Origin: an uncultured Pelagibacteraceae bacterium
Lineage (GTDB): Bacteria; Pseudomonadota; Alphaproteobacteria; Pelagibacterales; Pelagibacteraceae
Reading direction: 5' to 3'
Assembly (NCBI GenBank): GCA_902595125.1
Contig: CACJOY010000001.1
Span: 62,001 to 126,000 of the forward strand
Length of the DNA stretch: 64,000 bases
Position 1 is the stretch's first letter. The number at the start of each line of letters is the position of its first letter. Shown piece after piece: positions 19,401 to 27,995 of this stretch. A program made the translations under genes and the position numbers. The notes beneath the pieces are model-generated. The model was not told the origin of the DNA, did no database searches, and was given only the letters and a program-made list of their open reading frames with translations.

Positions 19401-19847
19401 AAAGTTCAAGAGAGAAAAACTGCAAAGGGAAATTCTTATGCAGTTTTAAAACTGACTGATTTGACAAGTGTATTTGAATTATTTATTTTTTCTGACGTGT
19501 TAGAGGCGAATCGAGAGATTTTAAAAGAAGGTAGTTCATTAATTTTAACTTTAATTAAATCAATTTCAAATGACGATAATAGATTTAAAAGAATAAATGT
19601 TCAAAAAATTGCCTCGTTAAAAGAAATTTTAGATAAACCAATTAGTCAGGTTACATTTAATCTAAAATCACTGAAGGAATTAGATGAAATTTCAAAATTT
19701 TTGCCCAAAATTGGTGATACTATAATTAAGATTAAATTAAGTGATCAAAATAATGATTTCAATTTTCAGTTAAAAAATAACAGAAAAATTGACCGAAAAA
19801 CTATTAATCTTCTCAGAAATCGAGAAATATCTACTATAATTAGTTAA
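16431..19847 (+). CDS. dnaE: DNA polymerase III alpha subunit
   Basis: The replicative polymerase, 1138 residues. It has an N-terminal PHP domain beginning NHLKIHSQFSICEG, the palm motif GPGRGSGAGSLVAW (about 363-376), the catalytic PDFDIDF (about 402-408), a helix-hairpin-helix region and a C-terminal OB fold (IAATLLKVQERKTAKGNSYAVLKL). The length and order match DnaE1-type alpha rather than DnaE2. In the PHP domain the Asp that usually follows HxHS is Gln (HSQFS), so PHP exonuclease activity may be weak. It overlaps lolD by 8 bp and has no promoter of its own that I can see. Confidence 0.97.
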   Translation: MAESKIQNFNHLKIHSQFSICEGAVKIDDLRDYLKENNAKSIALCDTSNLCGALEFAEKISKVGTQPIIGTQINFRYGETTGLLPLYALNEGGYKRIIELSSLSYLKNDELSDPHLDLNELFKKNNGVCLFSGTINGLFGQLFDKGKFNDIKELYTKLKSIYSDSFYIEIQRHGDLNEVGFEKFNLTKSLELEIPIIATNEVFYLDKSMHEAHDALICIKNKTYINEKNRTRFSNQHYFKKNSEMSELFADLPEALENNYNFPLRCSYRPLFSKPILPNISSEKDGDADKTLKKNSLDGLNEKFRKFFHIENDKLKANKDYLNYKDRLDHELAIITEMKYASYFLIVSDYIKWAKENDIPVGPGRGSGAGSLVAWCLSITDVDPIKFNLIFERFLNPDRISMPDFDIDFCEEKRDLVFEYLTKKYKESVAHIITFGKLKARMVIRDVGRVLGLAYGFVDSISKMIPFDPSRPQNLSECIAGEPRLQKLINEDARVKKLTDLSLKLEGLNRNVATHAAGVVIADKKLTEIVPLYKDSSAELLLPSTQFDMYSAENAGLIKFDFLGLKTLTVISNTQKLIRKSNKDFDIENISFEDQKVFDLLSTGKTVGLFQIESSGMREALIQMKPNHIEDIIALVALYRPGPMSNIPTYNDCKHGKQTPDYLHPLLEDILKPTYGVIIYQEQVMQIAQKLSGFTAGQADILRRAMGKKKRAELEKQKQSFIAGAVKNGISKDIAAGIFLKIEPFAEYGFNKSHAAAYAIISYQTAFLKNYYPKEFIAASMTMDISNQNKLSEFYEELKRLNIEIIRPDINECFADFRTENKKFYYALGGIKAVGYEAISNIVNERLKNGKFKSITDFLNRIKPKDINKLQLEGLVKAGAFDKFNSNRQSIFNSIPNLITKSKNIFENKIANQIDLFGENENQENEIITNIDDWKFEDRLAKEFEAVGFFISDHPLNQYKEIFDDYNIIDYQTFNNNDDLKNTNIAATLLKVQERKTAKGNSYAVLKLTDLTSVFELFIFSDVLEANREILKEGSSLILTLIKSISNDDNRFKRINVQKIASLKEILDKPISQVTFNLKSLKELDEISKFLPKIGDTIIKIKLSDQNNDFNFQLKNNRKIDRKTINLLRNREISTIIS

Positions 19848-19854
19848 ATTATCC

Positions 19855-19876
19855 TTGTTTATTAAAACAAATTTTT
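19855..19876 (+). terminator. Weak candidate intrinsic terminator after dnaE
   Basis: A perfect 6-bp A+T-rich stem, TTGTTT (19855-19860) with AAACAA (19865-19870) and a 4-nt loop, is followed by ATTTTT (19871-19876). The position just behind the dnaE stop fits a terminator, but the stem is weak and such sequences arise by chance in A+T-rich DNA. Confidence 0.35.
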
Positions 19877-19902
19877 GTAAACAATCTTTAAATTAATTAA
19901 AT
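19875..19902 (+). promoter_or_regulatory. Candidate promoter of the rpsB operon
   Basis: TTGTAA (19875-19880, 4 of 6 matches to -35) and TTAAAT (19897-19902, 4 of 6 matches to -10) are separated by 16 bp. Transcription would start at about 19908-19910, exactly where the first helix of the structured leader begins. That agreement is the main support, since the hexamers themselves are modest. Confidence 0.4.
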
Positions 19903-19907
19903 ACGCA

Positions 19908-19979
19908 CACAGTTATTGGTTTTATACCTCCGGTCCATTTTGTTTGGAAATTACTGTGGTGGCTTAACCGGGAATAAAT
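19908..19979 (+). ncRNA. Ribosomal protein S2 (rpsB) leader RNA, probable autoregulatory element
   Basis: This 5' leader is clearly richer in G+C than its surroundings. CACAGT (19908-19913) pairs perfectly with ACTGTG (19953-19958). CCGGT (19930-19934) pairs with ACCGG (19967-19971). The two helices cross, giving a pseudoknot. The second helix includes part of the GGGA Shine-Dalgarno (19970-19973), 6 nt before the rpsB ATG at 19980, so folding would hide the ribosome-binding site. A small hairpin TCCA/TGGA (19934-19937/19945-19948) is also possible. A cis-regulatory RNA preceding the S2 gene has been described in Candidatus Pelagibacter. That S2 itself binds this leader is inference. Confidence 0.75.
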
Positions 19980-20801
19980 ATGAAGATACCTAACGTCACA
20001 ATACAACAACTGTTAGAAGCTGGAGTTCACCTTGGTCACAAAACTTTAAGGTGGAATCCAAAAATGAAAAAGTATATTTTTGGAAAAAGAGATTCAATTC
20101 ACATTATAGATCTTACTCAGACTTTAGAATTGACTAAAATTGCACTTGAAAAAGTTCACGAAATTGTTGCAAATAATGGAAAAATTTTATTTGTTTCAAC
20201 AAAAAAACAAGCATCAGAGGCTATTGCTGAAGTAGCAAAAGAAACGGATCAATACTTTGTCAATTATAGATGGTTAGGAGGAATGCTTACTAACTGGGGA
20301 ACAATATCGAATTCCATAAAAAAACTTAAAAAATTAGAAATAGATATAGTCGCTGAAAATAGAGGTTTTACAAAAAAAGAACTTCTAAAAATGAGCGTAA
20401 AAAAGGATAAGCTTCAGAGATCTCTTGGTGGGATTGCAGAAATGAAAAAAATTCCTGATTTGGTTTTTATAATAGACACAAATTACGAGTCATTAGCAAT
20501 TCAAGAGTCTGTTAAATTGGGAATTCCAATAATTGCAATTTTGGACAGCAACTCAAATCCAGATGGCATAAGTTATCCTATACCTGGTAACGACGATGCA
20601 AGAAGAGCAATAGATCTTTATTGTAATTTAATTAAAGAAACAATCATTTCAGCAAAAAAAGTAGCTTCAAATGTTGAAAAAAAAATATCAATTGAAAATA
20701 ACGATGAAGATAAAAAAAATAAAAATAAAACAATTGCTGAAACTGATAGAGAAAAATTAGACAAAAAATTTTTAAAAAAAAAAGAGTCTAAAATAAACTA
20801 A
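19980..20801 (+). CDS. rpsB: 30S ribosomal protein S2
   Basis: S2, 273 residues, begins with the typical [23 protein letters not shown] and contains [10 protein letters not shown] and the [23 protein letters not shown] block. The last 40 or so residues form a Lys-, Glu- and Asn-rich tail beyond the conserved fold. It opens the long operon that runs to lpxB and is preceded by the structured leader described separately. EF-Ts follows after one base, as in most bacteria. Confidence 0.98.
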   Translation: MKIPNVTIQQLLEAGVHLGHKTLRWNPKMKKYIFGKRDSIHIIDLTQTLELTKIALEKVHEIVANNGKILFVSTKKQASEAIAEVAKETDQYFVNYRWLGGMLTNWGTISNSIKKLKKLEIDIVAENRGFTKKELLKMSVKKDKLQRSLGGIAEMKKIPDLVFIIDTNYESLAIQESVKLGIPIIAILDSNSNPDGISYPIPGNDDARRAIDLYCNLIKETIISAKKVASNVEKKISIENNDEDKKNKNKTIAETDREKLDKKFLKKKESKIN

Positions 20802-20802
20802 A

Positions 20803-21654
20803 ATGAGTGATATTGAAAAAGTTAAAAAATTAAGAGAAGCAACAGGTGCGGGCTTTAAAGATTGTAATTTAGCAATAAAAGAATCAAATGGAGATTTAGA
20901 TAAAGCAGTAGAGATACTCAGAGTAAAGGGAATTTCAAAAGCTTCTAAAAAAATGTCTAGAGATGCAAAAGAGGGTGTCGTTGCAATTAGTGGTAATGAA
21001 AAAAAAACATCTATTATCGAAGTAAATTGTGAAACAGACTTTGTAGCAAAAAATGATGATTTTATAAAATTTGTAAAAGAATTAAGTGAATTGAATAATC
21101 AAAATGATTCAAATGTTGAGGAACTAAAAAAATCTAAAATGAAAAATGGAGACACAGTTGAAGAAACACTTGTGTCACTAATAGCAAAAATAGGTGAGAA
21201 AATTACTATTGGCAAAACAAAAACTATTATAAATTCTTCAAGTTTAAATTATCAATATTTACACTCTGTTGTAAAAGATAATTTAGCTAAATTAGCTGTG
21301 GTAGTATCTTTAGAAACAAAAGAAAACTCAGATAAAGTAAAAAATTTTGGTAAACAATTATCAATGCATATAGCTGCTTCAAATCCTTTAGCATTGGACA
21401 CAAGTTTAATTGATAAAGCAATTATTGATAAAGAACAGGAATTAGTCACAGAAGAACTTAAGAATTCAGGCAAGCCAGAAGATATTGCTAAAAAAATAAG
21501 TTTAGGTAAAATGAACAAGTTTAAAGAAGAGAATGCATTATTAACGCAGGCATGGGTTATGGAACCAAAAAAAAAAGTTCAAGATATATTAAAAGAACTT
21601 GCTATTAATGATTTAAAAATTAAGGAGTTTAGCAGAATTAAGATAGGCGAATAA
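20803..21654 (+). CDS. tsf: Elongation factor Ts
   Basis: EF-Ts recycles EF-Tu-GDP to EF-Tu-GTP. The 283-residue protein has an N-terminal UBA-like domain ([21 protein letters not shown]) with the [13 protein letters not shown] motif at about 75-90, followed by the core domain. Length is normal. The stop codon is immediately followed by the frr ATG, and pyrH, which usually lies between tsf and frr, is absent here. Confidence 0.97.
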   Translation: MSDIEKVKKLREATGAGFKDCNLAIKESNGDLDKAVEILRVKGISKASKKMSRDAKEGVVAISGNEKKTSIIEVNCETDFVAKNDDFIKFVKELSELNNQNDSNVEELKKSKMKNGDTVEETLVSLIAKIGEKITIGKTKTIINSSSLNYQYLHSVVKDNLAKLAVVVSLETKENSDKVKNFGKQLSMHIAASNPLALDTSLIDKAIIDKEQELVTEELKNSGKPEDIAKKISLGKMNKFKEENALLTQAWVMEPKKKVQDILKELAINDLKIKEFSRIKIGE

Positions 21655-22206
21655 ATGTTTGATGAAAAATCACATAGCCTTAAAATGGATAAAGCCATTG
21701 AAGTATTTTCTAAAGAACTTTCATCACTTAGAACGGGAAGAGCTAATGCATCAATGTTAGATATCGTAAGAGTTGATGTTTATGGACAACAAATGCCAAT
21801 TAATCAAATAGGAAGTATTACCACTCCAGAACCAAGGACAATTAATATTCAAGTTTGGGATCAAAATAATGTAGCATTAGTTGATGCAGCAATAAAAAAA
21901 TCAGAATTAGGATTAAATCCACAAATCGATGGACAGTTAATTAGATTACCAATACCTGAATTGAACGAAGAAAGACGAATAGAATTAAAAAAATTAATTA
22001 AATCAATGGGTGAAAAATGTAAAATTTCAATTAGAAATATTAGACGAGATGCAAATGAGGAATTGAAAAAATTGTTAAAGTCCAAAGAAATTGGAGAAGA
22101 TGAAGAAAAATCTTTTGAAAAAAATGTTCAAACAATAACAGATGACCATATTAAAATTGTTGATGATAAAGTTTCATCAAAAGAAAAAGAAATAATGACT
22201 ATATGA
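21655..22206 (+). CDS. frr: Ribosome recycling factor
   Basis: RRF, with EF-G, splits post-termination ribosomes. The 183-residue protein contains LRTGRANASMLD (about 30-41), YGQQMPINQIGSI and the C-terminal ISIRNIRRDANEELKKL helix. Full length. It abuts tsf and overlaps uppS by 4 bp. Confidence 0.97.
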   Translation: MFDEKSHSLKMDKAIEVFSKELSSLRTGRANASMLDIVRVDVYGQQMPINQIGSITTPEPRTINIQVWDQNNVALVDAAIKKSELGLNPQIDGQLIRLPIPELNEERRIELKKLIKSMGEKCKISIRNIRRDANEELKKLLKSKEIGEDEEKSFEKNVQTITDDHIKIVDDKVSSKEKEIMTI

Positions 22207-22877
22207 ACCCATTAAATCATGTAGCCATTATCATGGATGGTAATGGGAGATGGGGCTTGAAACACAAAAACTCTCGTAACGCTGGTCATAAAGCAGGTTT
22301 AAATACTGTCGAAAAAATAATTAAAGAAACAATAAAAAATAAAATTAAATTTCTTACATTATATGCATTTTCTACTGAAAATTGGAAAAGACCAAAAAAA
22401 GAGATTAATTTTTTATTTAATTTATTAGAAAATTTTTTAAAAGAAAGATTAAATGAACTTCACAAACAAAATATTAAATTAAAGATTATTGGTTTAAAAA
22501 ATTTTTCACCCAAACTAAATAAATTATTAAACTTATCAGAAAAAAAAACTGTCAAAAATAAAAGATTACAAATTAATTTAGCATTAAATTATGGCTCAAA
22601 ATTTGAATTAATTAATGCATTTAAAAATCTACAAAAAAAAAGAGATAAAATTAATGAAAAAAATCTAATCAAATATTTACAAACAAAGAATATTCCAGAT
22701 CCAGATTTATTAATAAGAACAGGTAATACTAAGAGATTAAGTAACTTTTTATTATGGCAGTTAGCTTATTCAGAAATTTTCTTTGAAAAGAAACTATGGC
22801 CTGAGTTTAGTGAAAAAGATTATAATAAGATAATAAAAAACTATAAAAAAATTAAGAGAAATTTTGGTAATATTTAA
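22203..22877 (+). CDS. uppS: Undecaprenyl (di-trans,poly-cis) diphosphate synthase
   Basis: A cis-prenyltransferase of 224 residues that elongates farnesyl diphosphate to the C55 lipid carrier for peptidoglycan and polysaccharides. The catalytic Asp lies in IIMDGNGRWG (about 9-18). Other family blocks are GHKAG, LTLYAFSTENWKRP and DLLIRTGNTKRLSNFLLWQLAYSE. Slightly shorter than average but complete. It overlaps frr by 4 bp and cdsA by one base. Confidence 0.95.
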   Translation: MNPLNHVAIIMDGNGRWGLKHKNSRNAGHKAGLNTVEKIIKETIKNKIKFLTLYAFSTENWKRPKKEINFLFNLLENFLKERLNELHKQNIKLKIIGLKNFSPKLNKLLNLSEKKTVKNKRLQINLALNYGSKFELINAFKNLQKKRDKINEKNLIKYLQTKNIPDPDLLIRTGNTKRLSNFLLWQLAYSEIFFEKKLWPEFSEKDYNKIIKNYKKIKRNFGNI

Positions 22878-23533
22878 TGAAAAAAGAATTTCAAAAAAGA
22901 GTCTTTAGTTCAATAATTTTAATTCCAATAGCTTTATATTTTATTATAAAAGGTTCATTTTTTTTTACTTTTTTTGTATCCATATGTCTTTTAATTACTT
23001 TGTATGAATGGCATATGATGAGTAAAAAAAAATCTTATTATATTTATGGCTTTATTTTTATATTAATTTCATTTTACTCTGTTTTTCTTTTAAGGAATTA
23101 TGATCGATATACAAATATTATAGACCCAGGACTAACTTTTTTTTTAATTGTCACTTTAATTTGCGTATTTACAGATCTTGGAGGCTATATGTTTGGAAAA
23201 ATATTTAAAGGACCAAAGTTAACAAAAATAAGTCCTAATAAAACTTATGCTGGTATGTTCGGTAGCTTTTTTCTATCTATTATATCTATTAATTTATTTG
23301 TAAATTATACTTCTTTAAATTTATATTTTACAAAACAACTCTTCATTTTTGTAATATTGATTTCCGCAATAAGTCAGATAGGAGATATCTTAATTTCTTT
23401 TTTTAAACGTAAATCAAAAATTAAAAATACTGGAAAAATAATCCCCGGACATGGGGGATTACTAGACAGAATAGACGGAATGTTATTTGCTTTTCCATTA
23501 TCATATATCCTTTTAATAGGATTGAACTATTAA
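22877..23533 (+). CDS. cdsA: Phosphatidate cytidylyltransferase
   Basis: CdsA makes CDP-diacylglycerol, the precursor of all phospholipids. The 218-residue integral membrane protein has about six hydrophobic segments and the C-terminal family signature SQIGDILISFFKRKSKIKN followed by PGHGGLLDRIDG (about 190-201). It is shorter than the E. coli enzyme at the N-terminus, as is common in alphaproteobacteria. It lies in the conserved uppS-cdsA-dxr order. Confidence 0.94.
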   Translation: MKKEFQKRVFSSIILIPIALYFIIKGSFFFTFFVSICLLITLYEWHMMSKKKSYYIYGFIFILISFYSVFLLRNYDRYTNIIDPGLTFFLIVTLICVFTDLGGYMFGKIFKGPKLTKISPNKTYAGMFGSFFLSIISINLFVNYTSLNLYFTKQLFIFVILISAISQIGDILISFFKRKSKIKNTGKIIPGHGGLLDRIDGMLFAFPLSYILLIGLNY

Positions 23534-24691
23534 ATGAAAAAAAAAATAGCAATTTTGGGATCAACAGGTTCAATTGGAAAATCATGTGTCGATATTTTAA
23601 GAAATGATAAAAAAAATTTTGAAGTAATTTTATTAACTGCTAATAAAAATTATAAAGAACTATATAAACAATCAAAATTATTAAATGTTAAGAATTTAAT
23701 TATTATAGATAAGGAAGGATTTAATTTTTTAAAAAAAAAGAACAAAAAACTCAATATTTATAATGACTACAAATGTTTAGATAAGATTCTAAAAAAAAAA
23801 ATAGATTATACAATGAGCTCAATAACTGGCTTAGATGGGCTAAAACCAACTTTAAATATAATTGAAAAAACAAAGACTATTGCTATAGCCAACAAGGAAT
23901 CAATTATATGCGCTTGGAATTTGATACAAGAAAAATTAATCAAATTTAAAACTGAATTTATACCAATAGACTCTGAGCATTTTTCAATATGGTCATTAAT
24001 CAATAATCAAAAAAAAGAAAATATCGAAAAAATATATATCACAGCCTCTGGTGGTCCTTTTATTGATCTACCAAATAAAAAATTTGATAAAATTAAACTT
24101 TCTGATGCTCTTAAACATCCAAGTTGGAGAATGGGAAAAAAAATTACTATTGATTCTGCAACACTGATGAACAAAGTTTTTGAAGTAATCGAGGCAAAAA
24201 ATATATTTAATATCAATTATAAAAAAATTTCAATTTTAACACACCCCAAATCTTATGTTCATGCAATTGTAAAATTTGAAAATGGCTTGACTAAAATTCT
24301 TGCTCACGATCCTGATATGAAAATTCCAATTTATAATTCGTTATATTCTCCAGAGAAAAAAAATTATAAATCTAAATCTTTGAACTTTGAAATTTTAAAT
24401 CAGCTAAATTTAAAAAAAGTAGATCTTATAAAATTTCCTCTAGTTAAAATATTAGATAATCTACCTAAATATCCATCTTTATACGAAACAGCCCTTATTA
24501 CAATTAATGATTATCTGGTTCATAAGTTTCTAGCGAAGGAGATAAATTTTAAAAAATTAACTAAATTAATTAATAAAATTTCGAATTTAAAAGAATTTCA
24601 AAAATTTAAGAAAATTAAGCCAAAAAATGTAGATGATATCTATCGTTTAAGAGAATATGTAAGTTCCAAAATGAACTCTTTCAGTATATAA
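23534..24691 (+). CDS. dxr: 1-deoxy-D-xylulose 5-phosphate reductoisomerase
   Basis: DXR makes 2-C-methyl-D-erythritol 4-phosphate in the MEP isoprenoid route. The 385-residue protein has an N-terminal NADPH-binding motif GSTGSIGKS (about 9-17), the metal/substrate region IPIDSEHFSIW, TASGGPF and HPSWRMGKKITIDSATLMNK. Its product is the substrate of IspD, encoded at 46513-47619. It starts directly behind cdsA. The rseP protease gene that usually follows is absent, and bamA is next. Confidence 0.96.
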   Translation: MKKKIAILGSTGSIGKSCVDILRNDKKNFEVILLTANKNYKELYKQSKLLNVKNLIIIDKEGFNFLKKKNKKLNIYNDYKCLDKILKKKIDYTMSSITGLDGLKPTLNIIEKTKTIAIANKESIICAWNLIQEKLIKFKTEFIPIDSEHFSIWSLINNQKKENIEKIYITASGGPFIDLPNKKFDKIKLSDALKHPSWRMGKKITIDSATLMNKVFEVIEAKNIFNINYKKISILTHPKSYVHAIVKFENGLTKILAHDPDMKIPIYNSLYSPEKKNYKSKSLNFEILNQLNLKKVDLIKFPLVKILDNLPKYPSLYETALITINDYLVHKFLAKEINFKKLTKLINKISNLKEFQKFKKIKPKNVDDIYRLREYVSSKMNSFSI

Positions 24692-24725
24692 GACAACATT
24701 TTAATAAGTTATAATAATATTATTT

Positions 24726-26972
24726 ATGATAAAATTTTTAATAAAATTTTTTGTAATTACATTTTTATTTTTATCTAACGTTTATTCAGAGATTGTAAGA
24801 AAAATTGAAATTTTTGGTAATCAAAGAATCTCTTCAGACACAATATTAGTTTTAGCTAATATATCGACTAACAAAAATTTTGAAGATGAAGATTTGAATA
24901 AATCACTTAGAGAATTATATAATACGAATTTTTTTAGTGATATTCAGATTTCACTTGATAATGGCGTATTAAAAATTGACCTAGTTGAAAATCCAATAAT
25001 TGAGGATATTGAAATTTTAGGTATAAAAAATAAATCTTTTTTAGAGGACATCTATGAAAGAATAAGTTTAAAAAATAGAATGTCTTATACAAAAAATCAA
25101 TTAGCATCCGATGTAAATTTGATTAAAAATATTCTAAAATCCAGTGGTTTTTATTTTGCTGAAGTTAATCCCTCACTAATTGAGAATAATGATTTAAATT
25201 CTGTAAGACTTAAAATTGATATTAATCAAGGAGAGAGAGCCAGAATTAAAGATATCGTATTTATTGGAGATAAAAAAATTAAAGATAAAAAATTATTAGA
25301 AGTTATTGCATCTGAAGAACATAAATTTTGGAAATTTATCTCAAGAAAAGTTTATTTAAATGAGTCATTAATCAAACTGGATAAACGTTTATTAAAAAAT
25401 TATTATTTGAATCAAGGTTATTACAAAGTTAAGATATTAAATTCTTTTGCTGAATTAAATGATAAACAATCATTTAAACTTGTCTTTAACATTGATGCTG
25501 GAAATAAATATTATTTTAATGATTTGTCACTCTCGTTACCCTCAGATTATGATGAAGAAGACTTTTCTAAAATAGATAAAATCTTTAAAAAGTTAAAGAA
25601 TAAAAAATATTCTTTAGACAGAATTAACACAATATTAGAGGAGATTGATAGAGTAGCTTCACTTAAACTATATGATTTTATCGACGCAAAAGTGAGTGAA
25701 GAAATTATCCAAGACAATAAAATAAATTTTTCTTTTAATATAACAGAGTCAAAAAAATTTTATGTAGAGAGAATAAATATACTTGGTAATTTTCAAACAA
25801 TAGAGGAAGTAATTAGAAATAAATTTATTGTTGATGAGGGTGACCCATTAAATGAACTTTTATTTAATAAATCTCTCGATAATATCAAATCTATGGGAAT
25901 CTTTAAATCGGTTGATGCTGATATTATAGATGGATCACAAGAGAATTTAAAGATTGTTAATTTAAGTGTTGAAGAACAACCAACTGGAGAAATTACTCTA
26001 GGTGCAGGTGCAGGTACAGGTGGCACAACTATTGGTGGTGGAATTAAAGAAAAAAATTTTTTAGGAAAAGGTATAAATTTAAATACTAACTTAGAAATTT
26101 CAGAGTCAGCTATAAAAGGTCAGTTTGTTTATTCAAAACCCAATTTTGCTTATACTGACAATACTTTATTTACAAGCGTCCAATCTTCAACAAAGGATAA
26201 TTTAAAAGATTATGGTTACAAGGTATCTAATACGGGTTTTAGTCTTGGAACAACTTATGAACAATATGAGAATTTATTTTTTAGTCCAGAAATTGATTTT
26301 TCTTTGGAAGATTTAGAAACTAATACAACTGCTTCAAGTTCTTTAAAAAAACAAGAGGGAAGCTATGAGGATTTTTATTTTAATTATGGGCTAGTTTATG
26401 ATCTAAGAAATTCAACTTATAGAGCAACTTCAGGAAGCAAGACAACATTTTACCAGAATTTGCCTGTAGTTTCAGGAAATAATGAAATATCGAATACAAT
26501 TGTTTACACAAATTATAAAACTTTGAATAGATCTTCAGATATTGTTGGAAAAGCAAGCTTATATTTTAAAGCGGTAAACTCTGTTGATGGTTCAGATGTA
26601 AGAATTTCAAAAAGAGCTTATATGCCGTATAATAGATTGAGAGGTTTTGAGAAAGGTAAAGTGGGTCCAGTAGAAAATTCTGATTTTATTGGAGGAAATT
26701 ATGTTTCTGCATTAAATCTTTCCACAAATCTACCAGGTTTTACAACAGTAGAGAATATTGATTTTTCTTATTTTATAGATTTAGGAAGTGTTTGGGGAGT
26801 TGATTATGATAGCGCAATAGATGATTCAAATAAAATTAGAAGTTCAACAGGTTTAGCTTTAGATTTATTAACACCAGTAGGACCGTTGTCTTTTTCATTA
26901 ACACAACCAATTTCTAAAGCATCTACTGATAAAACTGAAACTTTTAGATTCAATTTAGGTACCACTTTTTAA
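24726..26972 (+). CDS. bamA: Outer-membrane protein assembly factor BamA
   Basis: The core of the beta-barrel assembly machine, 748 residues. It has a Sec signal peptide (1-21, likely cut after VYS), POTRA domains from about 22 to 420, and a C-terminal Omp85 barrel (about 430-748). In the barrel, the conserved RGF of loop 6 is visible in YNRLRGFEKG, and the chain ends FRFNLGTTF with the terminal Phe expected of barrel proteins. A TATAAT (24710-24715) lies 10 nt before the ATG. It overlaps the skp-like gene by one base. Confidence 0.96.
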   Translation: MIKFLIKFFVITFLFLSNVYSEIVRKIEIFGNQRISSDTILVLANISTNKNFEDEDLNKSLRELYNTNFFSDIQISLDNGVLKIDLVENPIIEDIEILGIKNKSFLEDIYERISLKNRMSYTKNQLASDVNLIKNILKSSGFYFAEVNPSLIENNDLNSVRLKIDINQGERARIKDIVFIGDKKIKDKKLLEVIASEEHKFWKFISRKVYLNESLIKLDKRLLKNYYLNQGYYKVKILNSFAELNDKQSFKLVFNIDAGNKYYFNDLSLSLPSDYDEEDFSKIDKIFKKLKNKKYSLDRINTILEEIDRVASLKLYDFIDAKVSEEIIQDNKINFSFNITESKKFYVERINILGNFQTIEEVIRNKFIVDEGDPLNELLFNKSLDNIKSMGIFKSVDADIIDGSQENLKIVNLSVEEQPTGEITLGAGAGTGGTTIGGGIKEKNFLGKGINLNTNLEISESAIKGQFVYSKPNFAYTDNTLFTSVQSSTKDNLKDYGYKVSNTGFSLGTTYEQYENLFFSPEIDFSLEDLETNTTASSSLKKQEGSYEDFYFNYGLVYDLRNSTYRATSGSKTTFYQNLPVVSGNNEISNTIVYTNYKTLNRSSDIVGKASLYFKAVNSVDGSDVRISKRAYMPYNRLRGFEKGKVGPVENSDFIGGNYVSALNLSTNLPGFTTVENIDFSYFIDLGSVWGVDYDSAIDDSNKIRSSTGLALDLLTPVGPLSFSLTQPISKASTDKTETFRFNLGTTF

Positions 26973-27496
26973 TGTTTAAGAAAATACTTTCTATAATTTT
27001 TTTTTTATTTTTTTTTAGTTCCAGTAACGTTTATAGTCAGGAAAAGTTAGTCTTTATTGACATCAATTACATTTTTAGTAATTCTGAAGCGGGGAAAAAA
27101 ATTAATAAAGAAATATTAAATGAAAATAAAAAGATCAATTCTGAATTTTCTAAGTTTCAAAAAAAAATTGATTCTGAAAAAGAAACACTATTAACTCAAA
27201 AAAATGTTTTATCTGATGAAGAATATGAAAAAAAGTTACGTGAGCTAGAAAAGAATTTTAATGAATACAATTCTATAATAAATACTAAAAATAGAGATTT
27301 GAATAATTTTAAAAAAAAAGTCAGATTAGAATTTTCAAACAATTTAAATAAAATATTGGAAGATTATTCAAAAAAGAACTCTATTAGTATGATTTTAAAA
27401 AAAGAAAATATCTTAATTGGAAAAACTAACTTAGATGCTACTAATGATGTTTTAGTTCTATTTAATAAGAATGTTAAAAAAATTTCTGTAAAATAA
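26972..27496 (+). CDS. skp: OmpH/Skp-like periplasmic chaperone
   Basis: A 174-residue protein with an N-terminal signal peptide (1-22), the opening KLVFIDINYIFSNSEAGK typical of OmpH/Skp, and a long Lys/Glu-rich coiled coil (about 45-130). Skp holds unfolded outer-membrane proteins on the way to BamA, encoded immediately upstream. Sequence in the coiled coil is low-complexity, so the family call rests on the N-terminus, size and position. Confidence 0.86.
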   Translation: MFKKILSIIFFLFFFSSSNVYSQEKLVFIDINYIFSNSEAGKKINKEILNENKKINSEFSKFQKKIDSEKETLLTQKNVLSDEEYEKKLRELEKNFNEYNSIINTKNRDLNNFKKKVRLEFSNNLNKILEDYSKKNSISMILKKENILIGKTNLDATNDVLVLFNKNVKKISVK

Positions 27497-27497
27497 A

Positions 27498-27941
27498 ATG
27501 AAATTAAATAAATCTGAAATAATTAATTTACTTCCTCATCGAGAGCCAATGCTTTTAATTGATGAATTATTAGATATTAAAAAACTTAAATCTGCTACAG
27601 CTATTATGAATGTTAAGAAAGATGCATTTTATGTTCAAGGTCACTTTCCAGATCAACCAGTTATGCCAGGAGTATTGATTGTTGAAGCTTTTGGTCAAGC
27701 TGCAGCAGCTTTAACTGCTCACGGAATAGATAAAGAAACTTATGAAAATAAACTTGTATATTTGATGAGTGTTGAAAAAGCAAGATTTCGAAACCCTGTT
27801 ATTCCTGATTGCAAATTAGAATTAAAGATCGAAGCTATCAGATCTCATGGAAGAGTGTGGAAATATAAAGGTGAAGCTTTTGTCGAAGGTAAAAAAATGG
27901 CTGATGCCCAATGGTCAGCTACTATAGTTGATAGGAAATAA
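27498..27941 (+). CDS. fabZ: 3-hydroxyacyl-ACP dehydratase
   Basis: A hot-dog fold dehydratase of fatty-acid elongation, 147 residues. It shows LLPHREPMLLIDELLD and the active-site block GHFPDQPVMPGVLIVEAFGQ (His about 48, Glu about 62). It starts one base after the skp stop. In many alphaproteobacteria fabZ follows lpxD; here it precedes it. It lies among the lipid A genes, which use the same 3-hydroxyacyl-ACP pool. Confidence 0.96.
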   Translation: MKLNKSEIINLLPHREPMLLIDELLDIKKLKSATAIMNVKKDAFYVQGHFPDQPVMPGVLIVEAFGQAAAALTAHGIDKETYENKLVYLMSVEKARFRNPVIPDCKLELKIEAIRSHGRVWKYKGEAFVEGKKMADAQWSATIVDRK

Positions 27942-27995
27942 TTAGCAATAAATCTTGATAAGCTTTTCAAATAAGTTTTGATATTAAACTTATTA

